Shown here piece after piece: positions 1 through 8,488 of a stretch of DNA of 64,000 bases. Each line of letters opens with the position of its first letter. Position 1 is the stretch's first letter. The notes below the pieces were generated by a model. The model was not told the origin of the DNA and did no database searches. It saw only the letters and a program-made list of their open reading frames with translations. A program made the position numbers and the translations under genes. Source of the DNA: Fibrobacter sp. (lineage in GTDB: Bacteria > Fibrobacterota > Fibrobacteria > Fibrobacterales > Fibrobacteraceae); NCBI GenBank assembly GCA_024399065.1, contig JAKSIB010000009.1, positions 53,620-117,619 of the forward strand. The letters run 5' to 3'.

Positions 1-404
1 AAAACATCAGCTTCGAACAGACCTTCGACATCGTCGGCGAAAAGGTTGCAACAACCCTGAAGAACATGTCCCTGGACATCTACACCAAGGCTCGCGACTA
101 CGCAGCTTCCAAGGGCATCATTCTCGCTGACACCAAGTTCGAATTCGGCGAAATCGATGGCGAAACCATCCTCATCGACGAAGTTCTGACTCCGGACTCC
201 AGCCGCTACTGGCCTGCAGACAAGTACGAAGTAGGCAAGAACCAGGAAAGCTTCGACAAGCAGTACATCCGTGACTGGCTCGAAACTCTCGACTGGGGCA
301 AGTGCTACCCGGGTCCGGAAATTCCGGCAGACGTGGTGAAGAACACTCTCGATAAGTACATCGAAATCTTCGTTCGTCTCACTGGCAAGCAGCCAGAGCT
401 GTAA
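1..404 (+). CDS. purC: SAICAR synthase, C-terminal part (5' end outside window)
   Basis: This is the end of phosphoribosylaminoimidazole-succinocarboxamide synthase, the purine-pathway enzyme that joins CAIR and aspartate using ATP. The reading frame is open from base 3, upstream of the internal ATG at 66, so the gene starts outside the window. The residues seen fit the family's C-terminal part, with segments ILADTKFEFG and DEVLTPDSSRYW followed by QYIRDWLE, which form part of the substrate site in known PurC proteins. The protein ends at 404 and a hairpin terminator follows at 428-457. The start and ATP-binding region cannot be judged here. Confidence 0.93.
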   Translation, partial: NISFEQTFDIVGEKVATTLKNMSLDIYTKARDYAASKGIILADTKFEFGEIDGETILIDEVLTPDSSRYWPADKYEVGKNQESFDKQYIRDWLETLDWGKCYPGPEIPADVVKNTLDKYIEIFVRLTGKQPEL

Positions 405-427
405 TAGCGTCAGCTACACGCTTTTCG

Positions 428-457
428 AAAGACTCGCCCTTGCGGCGGGTCTTTTTG
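428..457 (+). terminator. Rho-independent terminator of purC
   Basis: A G+C-rich stem (GACTCGCCC with GGCGGGTC, loop TTGC) is followed by TTTTT, 24 bases after the purC stop codon. Confidence 0.85.
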
Positions 458-503
458 CTATGGGGGCGAACTTTGGTGAACTTTTGTTTGCGGTTGCAGG
501 GGC

Positions 504-738
504 TTTTACGTACATAACCGGAGCTTTTGGCAAATTCTGTACGTAAATCGTTAGTTTGTACACAACGTAAGGCGCGGTGAGGCGGCCTTTTTACGTACAT
601 AATCCACGGAGATTCGCAAAAATGTACGTAATCAAACAGGAGCAACTTATTCACGCGAATCCGACAGCGCCAAATCAAAAGGATGCAGAGGCATTTTTAC
701 GTACAAAACCACAGCAAATTCAGCATTCTGTACGTAAA
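504..738. repeat. Cluster of three GTAC-armed inverted repeats (cluster 1)
   Basis: Three units lie at 504-547, 588-631 and 694-738, each 44-45 bp. Each starts with TTTTACGTAC or TTTTTACGTAC and ends with GTACGTAA(A), so the outer arms are inverted copies, while the middle 24-25 bases differ. The 11-mer TTAGTTTGTAC lies at 551-561, between units 1 and 2. The last unit ends one base before the stop codon of the nuclease-like gene that reads leftward from 1549. The stretch 458-739 holds no convincing gene. Units 2 and 3 can also be read as similar short peptides (FYV, N, then YV), but the symmetry of the arms favours a DNA or RNA structure. Confidence 0.8.
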
Positions 739-739
739 G

Positions 740-1549
740 TTACAACAAATGCACCCTCGCAAGGGTCTCCACCTCATGGATAGACAGAGGCATTCTTTTG
801 TTTTCCATAGTGAAAATCAAATTCTCCCCCAAGATGAATCCATTTTTTCCATAGGTACGCAACTTCAAAAGAACATTGCCCACATAGTCTAAGTCATCCA
901 TCAAGCCAAAGTGTTCCCATACGATTTCTTTACGGGTCCGCACATTCAAGCAAACGAAATCTGGATGAATGCAAACCCCATTTTTCAACTGGAGGGGAAA
1001 CTCATAGCGAAAGGGAACTTCAAGACGCTCCAAAACCTCCGCAATGATGACCTCGGATTTTGACCGAACGCGGACATTTTGCGAAGTGTATAATTCTGAG
1101 TCTACCTCATTAAAGCTTAGCCCATCGAATTCAACAGCATTCCAGCATTCAGCAAAATATGCGTCGGAAACCACATGAGGTTCTATTAGCGCTTTTCTTT
1201 CAGCACTCGCCGCTTCAAAAAATTGAACCAAGCCCATTTCACTGTACCTGCGTTCAAAATTTTTTAGCAAATCCACCTGTTTCAAAATCTGCTTAAAAAC
1301 TTTTTTGTCGTATGTTTTCTGAGCAAGTTCCTTTGCAAACTCCAAATCGTCCTTAGGGATATAATCACCAGGAGCAACCGTCTTAACATGATAGTATTGA
1401 GCAGACCCATTACTTTGCACAATACGCAATGTTCCTGCAGGAGATTTATTTATCAAAGTCCCAAGATGGCTGGCAAATCGAACCAATTCAGCAATTCGTT
1501 TTCTAACCATAGGGACGATGCAATCAACAGAAAGTTGAACCTTCGTCAT
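740..1549 (-). CDS. PD-(D/E)XK nuclease-like protein
   Basis: This protein of 269 residues has no certain function. Its C-terminal half reads SKSEVIIAEVLERL, then IHPDFVCLN, then KEIVWEHFG. That order (helix with E, beta hairpin, D, then E-x-W) resembles the PD-(D/E)XK nuclease fold seen in many uncharacterised bacterial proteins; the lysine of the classical motif is not obvious. The N-terminal half is charged and helical. I chose the ATG at 1549 because AAGGAAAAA precedes it directly. The longer open frame to 1681 runs through a terminator and is unlikely to be translated. The stop lies next to the hairpin cluster at 504-738. The gene is isolated from its neighbours by terminators. Family assignment is moderate; nuclease activity is inferred. 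Confidence 0.75.
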   Translation of the reverse strand: MTKVQLSVDCIVPMVRKRIAELVRFASHLGTLINKSPAGTLRIVQSNGSAQYYHVKTVAPGDYIPKDDLEFAKELAQKTYDKKVFKQILKQVDLLKNFERRYSEMGLVQFFEAASAERKALIEPHVVSDAYFAECWNAVEFDGLSFNEVDSELYTSQNVRVRSKSEVIIAEVLERLEVPFRYEFPLQLKNGVCIHPDFVCLNVRTRKEIVWEHFGLMDDLDYVGNVLLKLRTYGKNGFILGENLIFTMENKRMPLSIHEVETLARVHLL

Positions 1550-1629
1550 TTTTTCCTTATGTATTCTGATATAGAAAAACGATTTCTGAATCGTTATATT
1601 TTTGATGTAAGAAAGCAGGGACAATGTAC

Positions 1630-1660
1630 AAAAAAACGGCTCCCCAAAAGGAGCCGTCCG
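1630..1660 (-). terminator. Rho-independent terminator of the 5974-1685 operon
   Basis: Read leftward, the stem ACGGCTCC / GGAGCCGT with a short loop is followed by a T run, 25 bases past the stop of the DUF4261-like gene. Confidence 0.85.
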
Positions 1661-1684
1661 TAAAAGCGAATAAAGGAACAATCC

Positions 1685-2374
1685 TTATTTCTTCTTAGTC
1701 AGGCGGAAGATGCCCTGCTTGTTGAATTCCGGAGAATCCTTCGGGAAGGGATTCTTGGCTTCCTGACGGAGCACGAAGGTTTCGCCCTCGCCCACTTCCA
1801 CTTCGGAACCGGACTTTGCAGGAACGCCATCACCGAAGATAACGTCTGCAGCCAGGAGCAATGCTTCCTGGGCATTTTCTTCTGCAGAGGAAATGCAGAG
1901 ATCCGGCAAGGCAAAGCAAGCCATGCCCAAAGTATAAATCACGTCTCCGTTTTCCACAAAGTTGATCCACGGGTCCATGGGATATTCGCCATCTCCCAGT
2001 TCTTCACGGAAACCAGGAACACTCCATGCAGCGCCAGACTGCTGCATATAAACACCGGAAGCGCCGGCGTTCAGCAACTTGAGAATAGCCATGTTCACCT
2101 GAGTCACGTCTTCGATGCTCTTGACTTCGCCCAAAAGGAAAAGCAAGGACCTGTGAGCATCGATGGAAGCAAGTTCTTCTGCGGGAACATCCTGATGTTC
2201 CTTGAAGATTTCCACCAGGCCATCCACGTGATCCTTACGGACCACATTGAACATCACGCCACAACCAGGAATCACAACGGACTTGGCGTCAGCGGCAATA
2301 GTTACAGTTTCAGTAACTGCGATAAGATCAGCAGCACCGACATTCATGGGAAAAGCGAGAATAAATTGAGGCAT
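1685..2374 (-). CDS. DUF4261-like protein
   Basis: This 229-residue soluble protein has no signal peptide or membrane segment. It resembles the DUF4261 family (function unknown) in overall layout: an N-terminal hydrophobic strand, a central segment on a missing or present gene-product-like ligand (VYMQQSGAAW), a WINF stretch, and a C-terminal TLGMACFALPDLCI motif. The C-terminal tail holds acidic and lysine-rich parts. It is the last gene of a three-gene leftward operon: the stop codon of the glycosyltransferase gene overlaps its ribosome-binding region (GGAAGGA), 4 bases before the ATG at 2374. Nothing in the sequence shows what it does for the glycosyltransferases upstream. The family call is by resemblance only. 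Confidence 0.65.
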   Translation of the reverse strand: MPQFILAFPMNVGAADLIAVTETVTIAADAKSVVIPGCGVMFNVVRKDHVDGLVEIFKEHQDVPAEELASIDAHRSLLFLLGEVKSIEDVTQVNMAILKLLNAGASGVYMQQSGAAWSVPGFREELGDGEYPMDPWINFVENGDVIYTLGMACFALPDLCISSAEENAQEALLLAADVIFGDGVPAKSGSEVEVGEGETFVLRQEAKNPFPKDSPEFNKQGIFRLTKKK

Positions 2375-2378
2375 ATTT

Positions 2379-3491
2379 TTATCCTTCCATAACGGATTTT
2401 ACTGCGGCGGCTAAGGGAGATTCCTTCGGAGGCTCAGGAATACGGACATGAGGTCTCTTTTCAACCATGGACATCAGGCTCTCCGCACTCAGTTTACGTT
2501 CGCTAATGCGGTTCGCATAGCAGGAACGGCTTAACTCCTTCGCAAGAATGTCCTGTTCATACTGGCCCGGCGTCGGGACAAACACACACTTCGCACCAAG
2601 GTAAGCCATATCCATCACGGTACTGTACCCGCCTCGGGACACCAGCCATTCGGAATTGCGGACAACGTCTGCAAATTCTGCGTCAGGCAAATGGGTGTAG
2701 AACTGAATATTGCCTTCAGTCCAAGAATTTACTCCAGCTGCGGGGCGACCCTGGATAATCACATGATTGCCCGGAATCTTGGCGAAAGCCTGTTTCAGCA
2801 AATGTTCAAATCGGCCACGAGCCGGTTCCACACCGGAAACTACAGCTACAAACTTATAGCGCGGTTTCGCACCTTGTTCACCAGCAACATTTCGGCCATC
2901 CGCGCAATCAAAATTCATTTTGGAAAAGCGAGACAGCGGACCCACAAACTTCAAAGGCTTCGGGCTGCGAGCCACATGGGACATTCCACCAGCAAGTCCA
3001 GGAGCAGCCTCGTAATCCGGCACCCAGATTTCATCAAAGCGCTTCATCACTGCAGCATGCCACATCTGGCCCACAGGTTCAAAAGAGCTCAGCGCCTTCG
3101 GGAACGCAATACGACGCTGATGAGTCATGTAAATGGACTTCGCCGCATTTGAGAAAAAACCGAAACGGTTGTCGGACAATATCAAATCATAGTGGAAACG
3201 TTTCTGCAATTCTTCGGCAAACTTATGCTCAAAGCGAGCCACCATATTCAAATGCATGCCATTCTTGAAAAGCCACAAGCCCATGTTGTAAGCATTTCTC
3301 GGGTACACAATATTGTATGACGGTGCAATACGCTGGCGCAATTCCGGAAAGGCGCCGCGCAACAAGCGGGCGTTAGACTCAACTACGGCCAGTTCCACCT
3401 GGGCACCCTGCCGCAAGAATTCCCTCACCACGGGAATGCAGCGGGTAGCGTGTCCCAAGCCCCAGTCCAATGGAGCAACTAGGACTTTCAC
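2379..3491 (-). CDS. GT28/MGT-like glycosyltransferase
   Basis: The 370-residue protein is a probable cytoplasmic nucleotide-sugar glycosyltransferase with a GT-B fold. The N-terminus VLVAPLDWGLGHATRC is the glycine-rich acceptor-side motif typical of this family, common in Bacteroidota. The C-terminal half has VSRGGYSTVMDMAYLGAKCVF, the family-28 donor-binding segment. The start is a GTG at 3491 that overlaps the TGA stop of the upstream membrane protein (GTGA), so translation is probably coupled. The partner upstream is a polytopic membrane protein, so both may build or modify a surface glycan or glycolipid; the sugar and acceptor cannot be read from the sequence. Confidence 0.85.
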   Translation of the reverse strand: MKVLVAPLDWGLGHATRCIPVVREFLRQGAQVELAVVESNARLLRGAFPELRQRIAPSYNIVYPRNAYNMGLWLFKNGMHLNMVARFEHKFAEELQKRFHYDLILSDNRFGFFSNAAKSIYMTHQRRIAFPKALSSFEPVGQMWHAAVMKRFDEIWVPDYEAAPGLAGGMSHVARSPKPLKFVGPLSRFSKMNFDCADGRNVAGEQGAKPRYKFVAVVSGVEPARGRFEHLLKQAFAKIPGNHVIIQGRPAAGVNSWTEGNIQFYTHLPDAEFADVVRNSEWLVSRGGYSTVMDMAYLGAKCVFVPTPGQYEQDILAKELSRSCYANRISERKLSAESLMSMVEKRPHVRIPEPPKESPLAAAVKSVMEG

Positions 3492-5974
3492 TTAGCGGCC
3501 TCCAACCAGGCTGCAGCCCAGTCGCCATGGTCGCAATCTCGGTCCTTTCCGCCCTGATCCAAAATCAGTTCCAGTTCACGGACGCCGCTAACATCAACGC
3601 GAATGGTTTCCTTTTGAGTGGAATACATTCTGTTGCTACGGTAAATATTGTTTCCGTCGCCACGGACAATGAAGTAGGCACCATCGCCACAAGCACTTTC
3701 GTCATCCAAGCCAATCACGGCATGGAACGTATCGAAACTGCGAGGCAGCTTATACACAATTCTGGAACTTGCATGGGAACCAATACCATAGCGGAAGGTT
3801 TCCTTATCCAAGGTAATCTTGCCATGTTCCACAGTTTCGTTCATCTGCGGCTGTCCCCAGTCCTGAGTGAAGCTGTGAATTTTGGCATCAGACAGCAGCA
3901 AGACATTAGGCGCGACCACGAACTCTTCACGCTTCAGCTTCAAGGTATCGTTATCCGGCATGACACATTCAAAGATTCCGCGGTTCATACCCGGCTTGAT
4001 CTTCGAAGAATCCACCAGCAAGGTATCAGCATCCACGGACATCAGCATGTCATTCTGCAATTCGTCATTCAAATAGAACTTGCAGGGAATAGTTTCCGGG
4101 AATCTCTTGTTCAAAACAAACTGATGGTCCGCCATATTGGACACGCTGAAATTCTGTTCGTAGTTGGAAACTCCCTTCTTGGAATTGATCTTGTATATCG
4201 CAAGGGGATAACCAAACATCTTAGGTTCAAGGAGAACACGTTCATTCTTGTACTGTCCAAGAATTTCATCCACCTGATCGGTAGTCTTGAAACCAACCAC
4301 ACGGCTCTTACGGTTCAATTCACCATAGCCGTCCTGTCCACGGACCAGATAAATATTTCCATTGGAATACTGCAGCCACTGTGCAAAAGTTTCGGTACTC
4401 CAGGCCATGAAAGTTCTTTCGCTAAAGGAACTGTGTCCAGAAGCAAGCATCTGCCAAGGACGAGCATAAATAAAGATGGAATTCTTGGGATAGCCTTCCA
4501 AAGCCTTGTCCAGGTAGTCTTCCTCGGCAAGAAGCTTGTTCTTGTAATACAGCATGTTGCTGCGGTAGCTATTGCCATGATAGACCATAAGGCCCACAGC
4601 CATGACACAAGCTACCACCATGATAATGTATCCTGCGGCGTCCACCTTCATCTTGGTGGCGAAGGTAAGGGCGTCGTACAAACCGAGAGCCATAATCAAG
4701 GCAAACAGCGGCAAGGCCACCAACACATAACGCTGGTTAATATCGATAGTGAAGGTTCCGGAAACATTCAGCAAGATCACAAAAATCTGGGCACAGAAGG
4801 TAATGCCAAGGATCAAGCCGCGTAAATATCTTTTCCAGACGATGGCACGGACCAAGAGCCACACCGTTGCCACCAGCAAAATAACCGTAAAGCTGGTGTA
4901 GAACGGGTTTTCCATAATGCCGCCAAAGGCACGATCCTGGCCCAGGTTCATCATGATTTCGATATTGGTCTTCAGATTGAACCACATGTTCTCAAGGGAA
5001 TGGGCTGCATGTTCGCCCCCCTGGAAATCGTAGCCACGGTAGGCAGCCATGGTGTTAATTGAAGGCCAGCTCACAAGGATAACCGCGGCCACGAATGCCG
5101 GCAATCGGTAAACCTTTTCGAGGAAATACTTGTAGTAGAAAAGAGCAAAAGGAATAAAGGCAAAAACGGTTTCCTGACGAGTCTGGGCAAAGAATCCCAG
5201 CAGAGGAACCGTCAGCAGGAAATGCTTCCAGGTCACCTTGGCTGCCGGCACAAAGGCATACCAGGCCATCAAAGCCGTCAGCAAGAAGATGTAGAGAACT
5301 TCAGTGGATGCGGACCTGGCCTGTAGCAAGTAAATGGGCATGCCACCAAGGAATGCAACAGCCGCCAAGGCTGCGCCTTCATTTTTGAACCACTTGGACA
5401 AAGCCAGGAAGAAGAACAGCAAGCTGAAAAGGTAGAACGGATAGTTCACCAGCAAGGCGGTATCACGATTCGGTTCCATGAAATTGAACACCAGGGAATA
5501 AACAAAGCCAAGGGCCTTTCCCTTGAAGTTGTTCACTTCGGTCTTGCAATCCAGAACACCATCGGACCAGACACCTTCATTACAAACGCCTCCCGAATGC
5601 TGGAAATACATTTGCAGGCCCATGGATTCCCAGCTGGTTTCATCACTCAATACTCGATGAGTATTGCTGATGTTAGCAAACATGAATACAGAGAAAATCA
5701 GGGCAATGCCTGCAAAAATGCAGAAGCCCTTTCCGCTGGGCAGGAACTTTTTAATGTTCGACGCAATAAACGGAATGTTTACCACAACACCGACAACAAG
5801 CAGAATGAATGTCAGGAGGATCGAGTAATAACCCCACTCAATATCCCAGCGACGGGCAAAGGCTACGGAGGAGTTATTGAAAATCAAAAAGGCAAGGAGC
5901 AAAATCACCAAGGTGATGCAGGCAAGGCACACATGCTTGCCGCCCAGATTCAACGAAGCTAACCACTTTTTCAT
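3488..5974 (-). CDS. Polytopic membrane glycosyltransferase-like protein with C-terminal NPCBM domain
   Basis: This 828-residue protein has about eleven hydrophobic segments in residues 15-480, as in GT39/PMT and ArnT-type lipid-linked glycosyltransferases. The first extracytoplasmic loop holds VLSDETSWES, where an acidic catalytic pair would be expected. Residues about 690-828 form an NPCBM/NEW2-type module: LLLSDAKIHSF, then FRYGIGSHASSRI, then ELELILDQGG, ending WAAAWLEA. Such modules normally bind carbohydrate on secreted glycosidases. The fusion suggests an enzyme that transfers sugars outside the cytoplasmic membrane and holds its glycan product or acceptor. It is the first gene of the operon with the GT28-like gene. 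The glycosyltransferase call rests on topology and context rather than a full motif set. Confidence 0.72.
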   Translation of the reverse strand: MKKWLASLNLGGKHVCLACITLVILLLAFLIFNNSSVAFARRWDIEWGYYSILLTFILLVVGVVVNIPFIASNIKKFLPSGKGFCIFAGIALIFSVFMFANISNTHRVLSDETSWESMGLQMYFQHSGGVCNEGVWSDGVLDCKTEVNNFKGKALGFVYSLVFNFMEPNRDTALLVNYPFYLFSLLFFFLALSKWFKNEGAALAAVAFLGGMPIYLLQARSASTEVLYIFLLTALMAWYAFVPAAKVTWKHFLLTVPLLGFFAQTRQETVFAFIPFALFYYKYFLEKVYRLPAFVAAVILVSWPSINTMAAYRGYDFQGGEHAAHSLENMWFNLKTNIEIMMNLGQDRAFGGIMENPFYTSFTVILLVATVWLLVRAIVWKRYLRGLILGITFCAQIFVILLNVSGTFTIDINQRYVLVALPLFALIMALGLYDALTFATKMKVDAAGYIIMVVACVMAVGLMVYHGNSYRSNMLYYKNKLLAEEDYLDKALEGYPKNSIFIYARPWQMLASGHSSFSERTFMAWSTETFAQWLQYSNGNIYLVRGQDGYGELNRKSRVVGFKTTDQVDEILGQYKNERVLLEPKMFGYPLAIYKINSKKGVSNYEQNFSVSNMADHQFVLNKRFPETIPCKFYLNDELQNDMLMSVDADTLLVDSSKIKPGMNRGIFECVMPDNDTLKLKREEFVVAPNVLLLSDAKIHSFTQDWGQPQMNETVEHGKITLDKETFRYGIGSHASSRIVYKLPRSFDTFHAVIGLDDESACGDGAYFIVRGDGNNIYRSNRMYSTQKETIRVDVSGVRELELILDQGGKDRDCDHGDWAAAWLEAAK

Positions 5975-6007
5975 GGGTGCAAATTTAGAAAAATGAGGAG
6001 CATAGCA

Positions 6008-6044
6008 AAAAAGGGAAACCCTTACGGGCTTCCCTTTTTGATAA
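6008..6044 (-). terminator. Rho-independent terminator of the Cys-repeat protein gene
   Basis: Read leftward, AAGGGAAGCCC pairs with GGGTTTCCCTT around GTAA and is followed by a T run, about 20 bases past the stop at 6064. Confidence 0.85.
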
Positions 6045-6063
6045 TCATTATCACGCCAACCGA

Positions 6064-6696
6064 TTAACGACGATGCTTGTTGTTAAGATCGCGTTCGTGC
6101 GGGTTGTGGTGCGGCGGCGGAGGAGGAGGAGCGTAGTTGATACGGAGATCCAAGTGTTCGTTCGGCTTGATTTCGTGAGACAGACGACCACGGTCGTAGA
6201 TACGCATCTGTTCCGGACGATGCTTGCCGATATAGAGGTCGGCATCCTTGAACGGATGGTCGCAACGGAGGGTGTAGTTCAGAGAGTTGCCATCAACATC
6301 GAGGTTGCAGCAGTTGTCGCGGTCGCAGAGACGCTTGTGGAGGTCACGCTTCGGCGGGTAGATGAGGTGAATGGACTTGCTTGCCTGCGGTTCAATTTCG
6401 CGCTGGAGGCGGCCCTTTTCATACAGGCGGAACACTTCCGGACGACGGTTGCCAACAGTAAGTTCAGCTTCCTTGAACGGGTGGTCGCAACGAAGAGTGT
6501 AGTTCAGGGAACGGCCATCAACATCGAGATTACAGCAGTTTCCACCTTCGCAAAGTCTTTCGTGGAGTTCGCCACGGGGCGGAGGAGGAGGAGGATTATT
6601 ATCGGCGCGGTGATGAACGCCAGCGAAAGCCATGGTGCTGCAGAAGGAAGCTGCAGCAATCATTGCTCCGTAGAAAGAAAGTTTATTGATCTTCAT
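6064..6696 (-). CDS. Secreted protein with two CCNLDVDG cysteine repeats
   Basis: I do not recognise this 210-residue protein. It starts at the ATG at 6696, which has AAGGAGA in front, rather than the earlier start at 6717. Residues 1-25 form a signal peptide ending AFAG. Next come a proline run and two tandem repeats of about 65 residues, each with LHxRLC, then NCCNLDVDG, SLNYTLRCDHPFK, and a short tail on a RP and a GRL motif. Each repeat has four cysteines, which suggests two disulfides per repeat. The C-terminus has a second proline run and is rich in His, Arg and Asn. It is probably exported to the periplasm or surface. It sits alone between terminators; no function can be given. Confidence 0.8.
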   Translation of the reverse strand: MKINKLSFYGAMIAAASFCSTMAFAGVHHRADNNPPPPPPRGELHERLCEGGNCCNLDVDGRSLNYTLRCDHPFKEAELTVGNRRPEVFRLYEKGRLQREIEPQASKSIHLIYPPKRDLHKRLCDRDNCCNLDVDGNSLNYTLRCDHPFKDADLYIGKHRPEQMRIYDRGRLSHEIKPNEHLDLRINYAPPPPPPHHNPHERDLNNKHRR

Positions 6697-6823
6697 TTGA
6701 TCTCCTTTTTGGTACAAACCTTGTCTAAAAATATAAATGTTTTTTTAGACCGCGAGAACTTTTTCGTTCTTACATCCATTTAGACGCCCAACCAAAGGGT
6801 TTGGTTGCATGCAATTTAGCTTT

Positions 6824-8473
6824 TTAGCAATATTTTTTGAAGAAGTCTTCTGCCTGTACCGGTTTGGAGTAGTAATACCCCTGAAGACTCTTGATCTTGT
6901 AATCCAAAAGAATCTGCTGCATTTCCTGGGTTTCAATACCCTCAGCGCAGACTTCAGCCTGGAAGGAATTTGCCAATTCAGAAATGAATCGGACTGTATT
7001 CTGGTCTGAATGACTCTTTTCGATGTTCATAATGAAGCCACGGTCGATCTTTACCGTGTTCACAGAAATTTCGCGAAGGACTTCGATGGAGCAATAGCCC
7101 GTACCGAAATCATCCAAGGCGATCTTAATGCCCTTGTTCCTGAGGACGTGGAAGGTTTCCTTCAGCAAGTTGATATCCAGCAGACGGCAACGTTCAGTAA
7201 TTTCCAAACAAAGGTTCTCCGGAGGGAAACCCGTTTCGTCAAGAAGCCTAGTGACCACGCTGACGAAGTCCCCATCTTCAAGCTGGGAGTAGGACAAATT
7301 CACATTGACAACAAAGTGGGGATACTTTTCCAGCATCTTCTTTGCGTCCAGCATGGCGCGTTTCAAAATCCACTTGCCCAGTTCTGGGAACAGGCTATCC
7401 CGTTCCAGGACGTCAACAAATTGAATAGGAGGAACCACGCCGTAAGCATCATTCTTCCAGCGGATCAGGGCTTCAGCGCCCTTCAGCGTCTCGGTCTTGG
7501 CATCCACGATAGGCTGGTAGCACAGGAAAAATCCATTGCAATCATCAACGATGCTATTACGGATAACATTGACCTTTTCAATCATGAAGCGATTGTCGTC
7601 GGTAAGGCGATCTCTCAAGACGTACAGTTCGCCATGATGAGAATTCTTGGATTCGTAATAGGCATACTTCAGGCAGGAATAAATGGTTTCCACACTGATA
7701 TCGAAATGTTCCACATTGATTGCGCCGGCATCCAGAGAAAGGACAACGCGATGGCCTTCCACATAGAAGTCTCGGGTGGTACGCTTCTTGATTTCCTTAT
7801 ACAGCAAAATAAAGTCCCCCACCTTGGCCTCGTGGCTGATGATGGCGAACTTGGTGCCGTCCATTCGGTAGACCTTGCCGAAGTTGCCTACTTCCTCGCG
7901 AAGGATGTCGGCAACCTTCTGGAGCACACGGTTACCAAAGGTGTAACCGTAAATTTCGTTTGTATGTGAAAAGCCGCTAACGCCCAGCAGCATAATCTGC
8001 TGCTCCAGCTTATTCCAGTTATTGGCCTTTACATCGTCAAGAAATCCATACTGGTTGCGAAAATTGGTGATTTCATCAATGTAGCCCTTCACGTCGTTAT
8101 TACGGAGGGTTCCGCAGAAATATTCAGGCTTACCGTCGGCATCGTAAAGGAGAGTTCCCTGGCAAGAACAGAGAACATAGTCGCCGTCGCAGGTCTTTGC
8201 GCGATACTGAATGTCGTGGCTAGGATCTACACCGGTAATGGTGCGCATAATGGAATTGGAATAATAGTCGCGGTCTTCCGGGTGGACATGTTCTCCCCAG
8301 ACGTATTCCGCGTCCTGGATATACTCATCGGGAAGGCCGAAGAAATCGACAGCGCCCTTCGACCAGCGGGAAACATTGCTCTTCAGTTCGCACACATAGA
8401 CGTATGCGCCAGCAGACAATGTCGTACAAGCATCAAAAGTCGAATCCAGTCGTTTTTTATCGATACAGCCCAT
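6824..8473 (-). CDS. PAS - degenerate GGDEF - EAL cyclic-di-GMP phosphodiesterase
   Basis: This 549-residue protein has no transmembrane segment. A PAS-3-like sensor covers residues about 10-125. A GGDEF domain (about 130-290) has RMDGTKF where RxGGDEF is expected, so it is probably inactive as a cyclase and may bind GTP. The EAL domain (about 300-549) has the catalytic set: EALIRW, NVNLS, CLEITE, ALDDFGTGY, VKIDRGFI and AEGIET. So it probably hydrolyses c-di-GMP in response to the PAS signal. It lies 15 bases after the HAD phosphatase gene and may be cotranscribed with it. A diguanylate cyclase is encoded at 33911, though nothing links the two directly. Confidence 0.9.
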   Translation of the reverse strand: MGCIDKKRLDSTFDACTTLSAGAYVYVCELKSNVSRWSKGAVDFFGLPDEYIQDAEYVWGEHVHPEDRDYYSNSIMRTITGVDPSHDIQYRAKTCDGDYVLCSCQGTLLYDADGKPEYFCGTLRNNDVKGYIDEITNFRNQYGFLDDVKANNWNKLEQQIMLLGVSGFSHTNEIYGYTFGNRVLQKVADILREEVGNFGKVYRMDGTKFAIISHEAKVGDFILLYKEIKKRTTRDFYVEGHRVVLSLDAGAINVEHFDISVETIYSCLKYAYYESKNSHHGELYVLRDRLTDDNRFMIEKVNVIRNSIVDDCNGFFLCYQPIVDAKTETLKGAEALIRWKNDAYGVVPPIQFVDVLERDSLFPELGKWILKRAMLDAKKMLEKYPHFVVNVNLSYSQLEDGDFVSVVTRLLDETGFPPENLCLEITERCRLLDINLLKETFHVLRNKGIKIALDDFGTGYCSIEVLREISVNTVKIDRGFIMNIEKSHSDQNTVRFISELANSFQAEVCAEGIETQEMQQILLDYKIKSLQGYYYSKPVQAEDFFKKYC

Positions 8474-8488
8474 GTCATGAATATATAC

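Noticed and set aside
504..738. Integron attC sites or transposon ends
   Set aside because: No RYYYAAC/GTTRRRY core sites, integrase or target duplications were seen; the units are too short for a transposable element with a gene.
577..892. Small protein genes in hairpin cluster 1
   Set aside because: The frames at 577 and 683 give similar peptides because they lie on repeat units; no ribosome-binding site is clear, and unit 1 has a shifted frame. A peptide role is not fully excluded.
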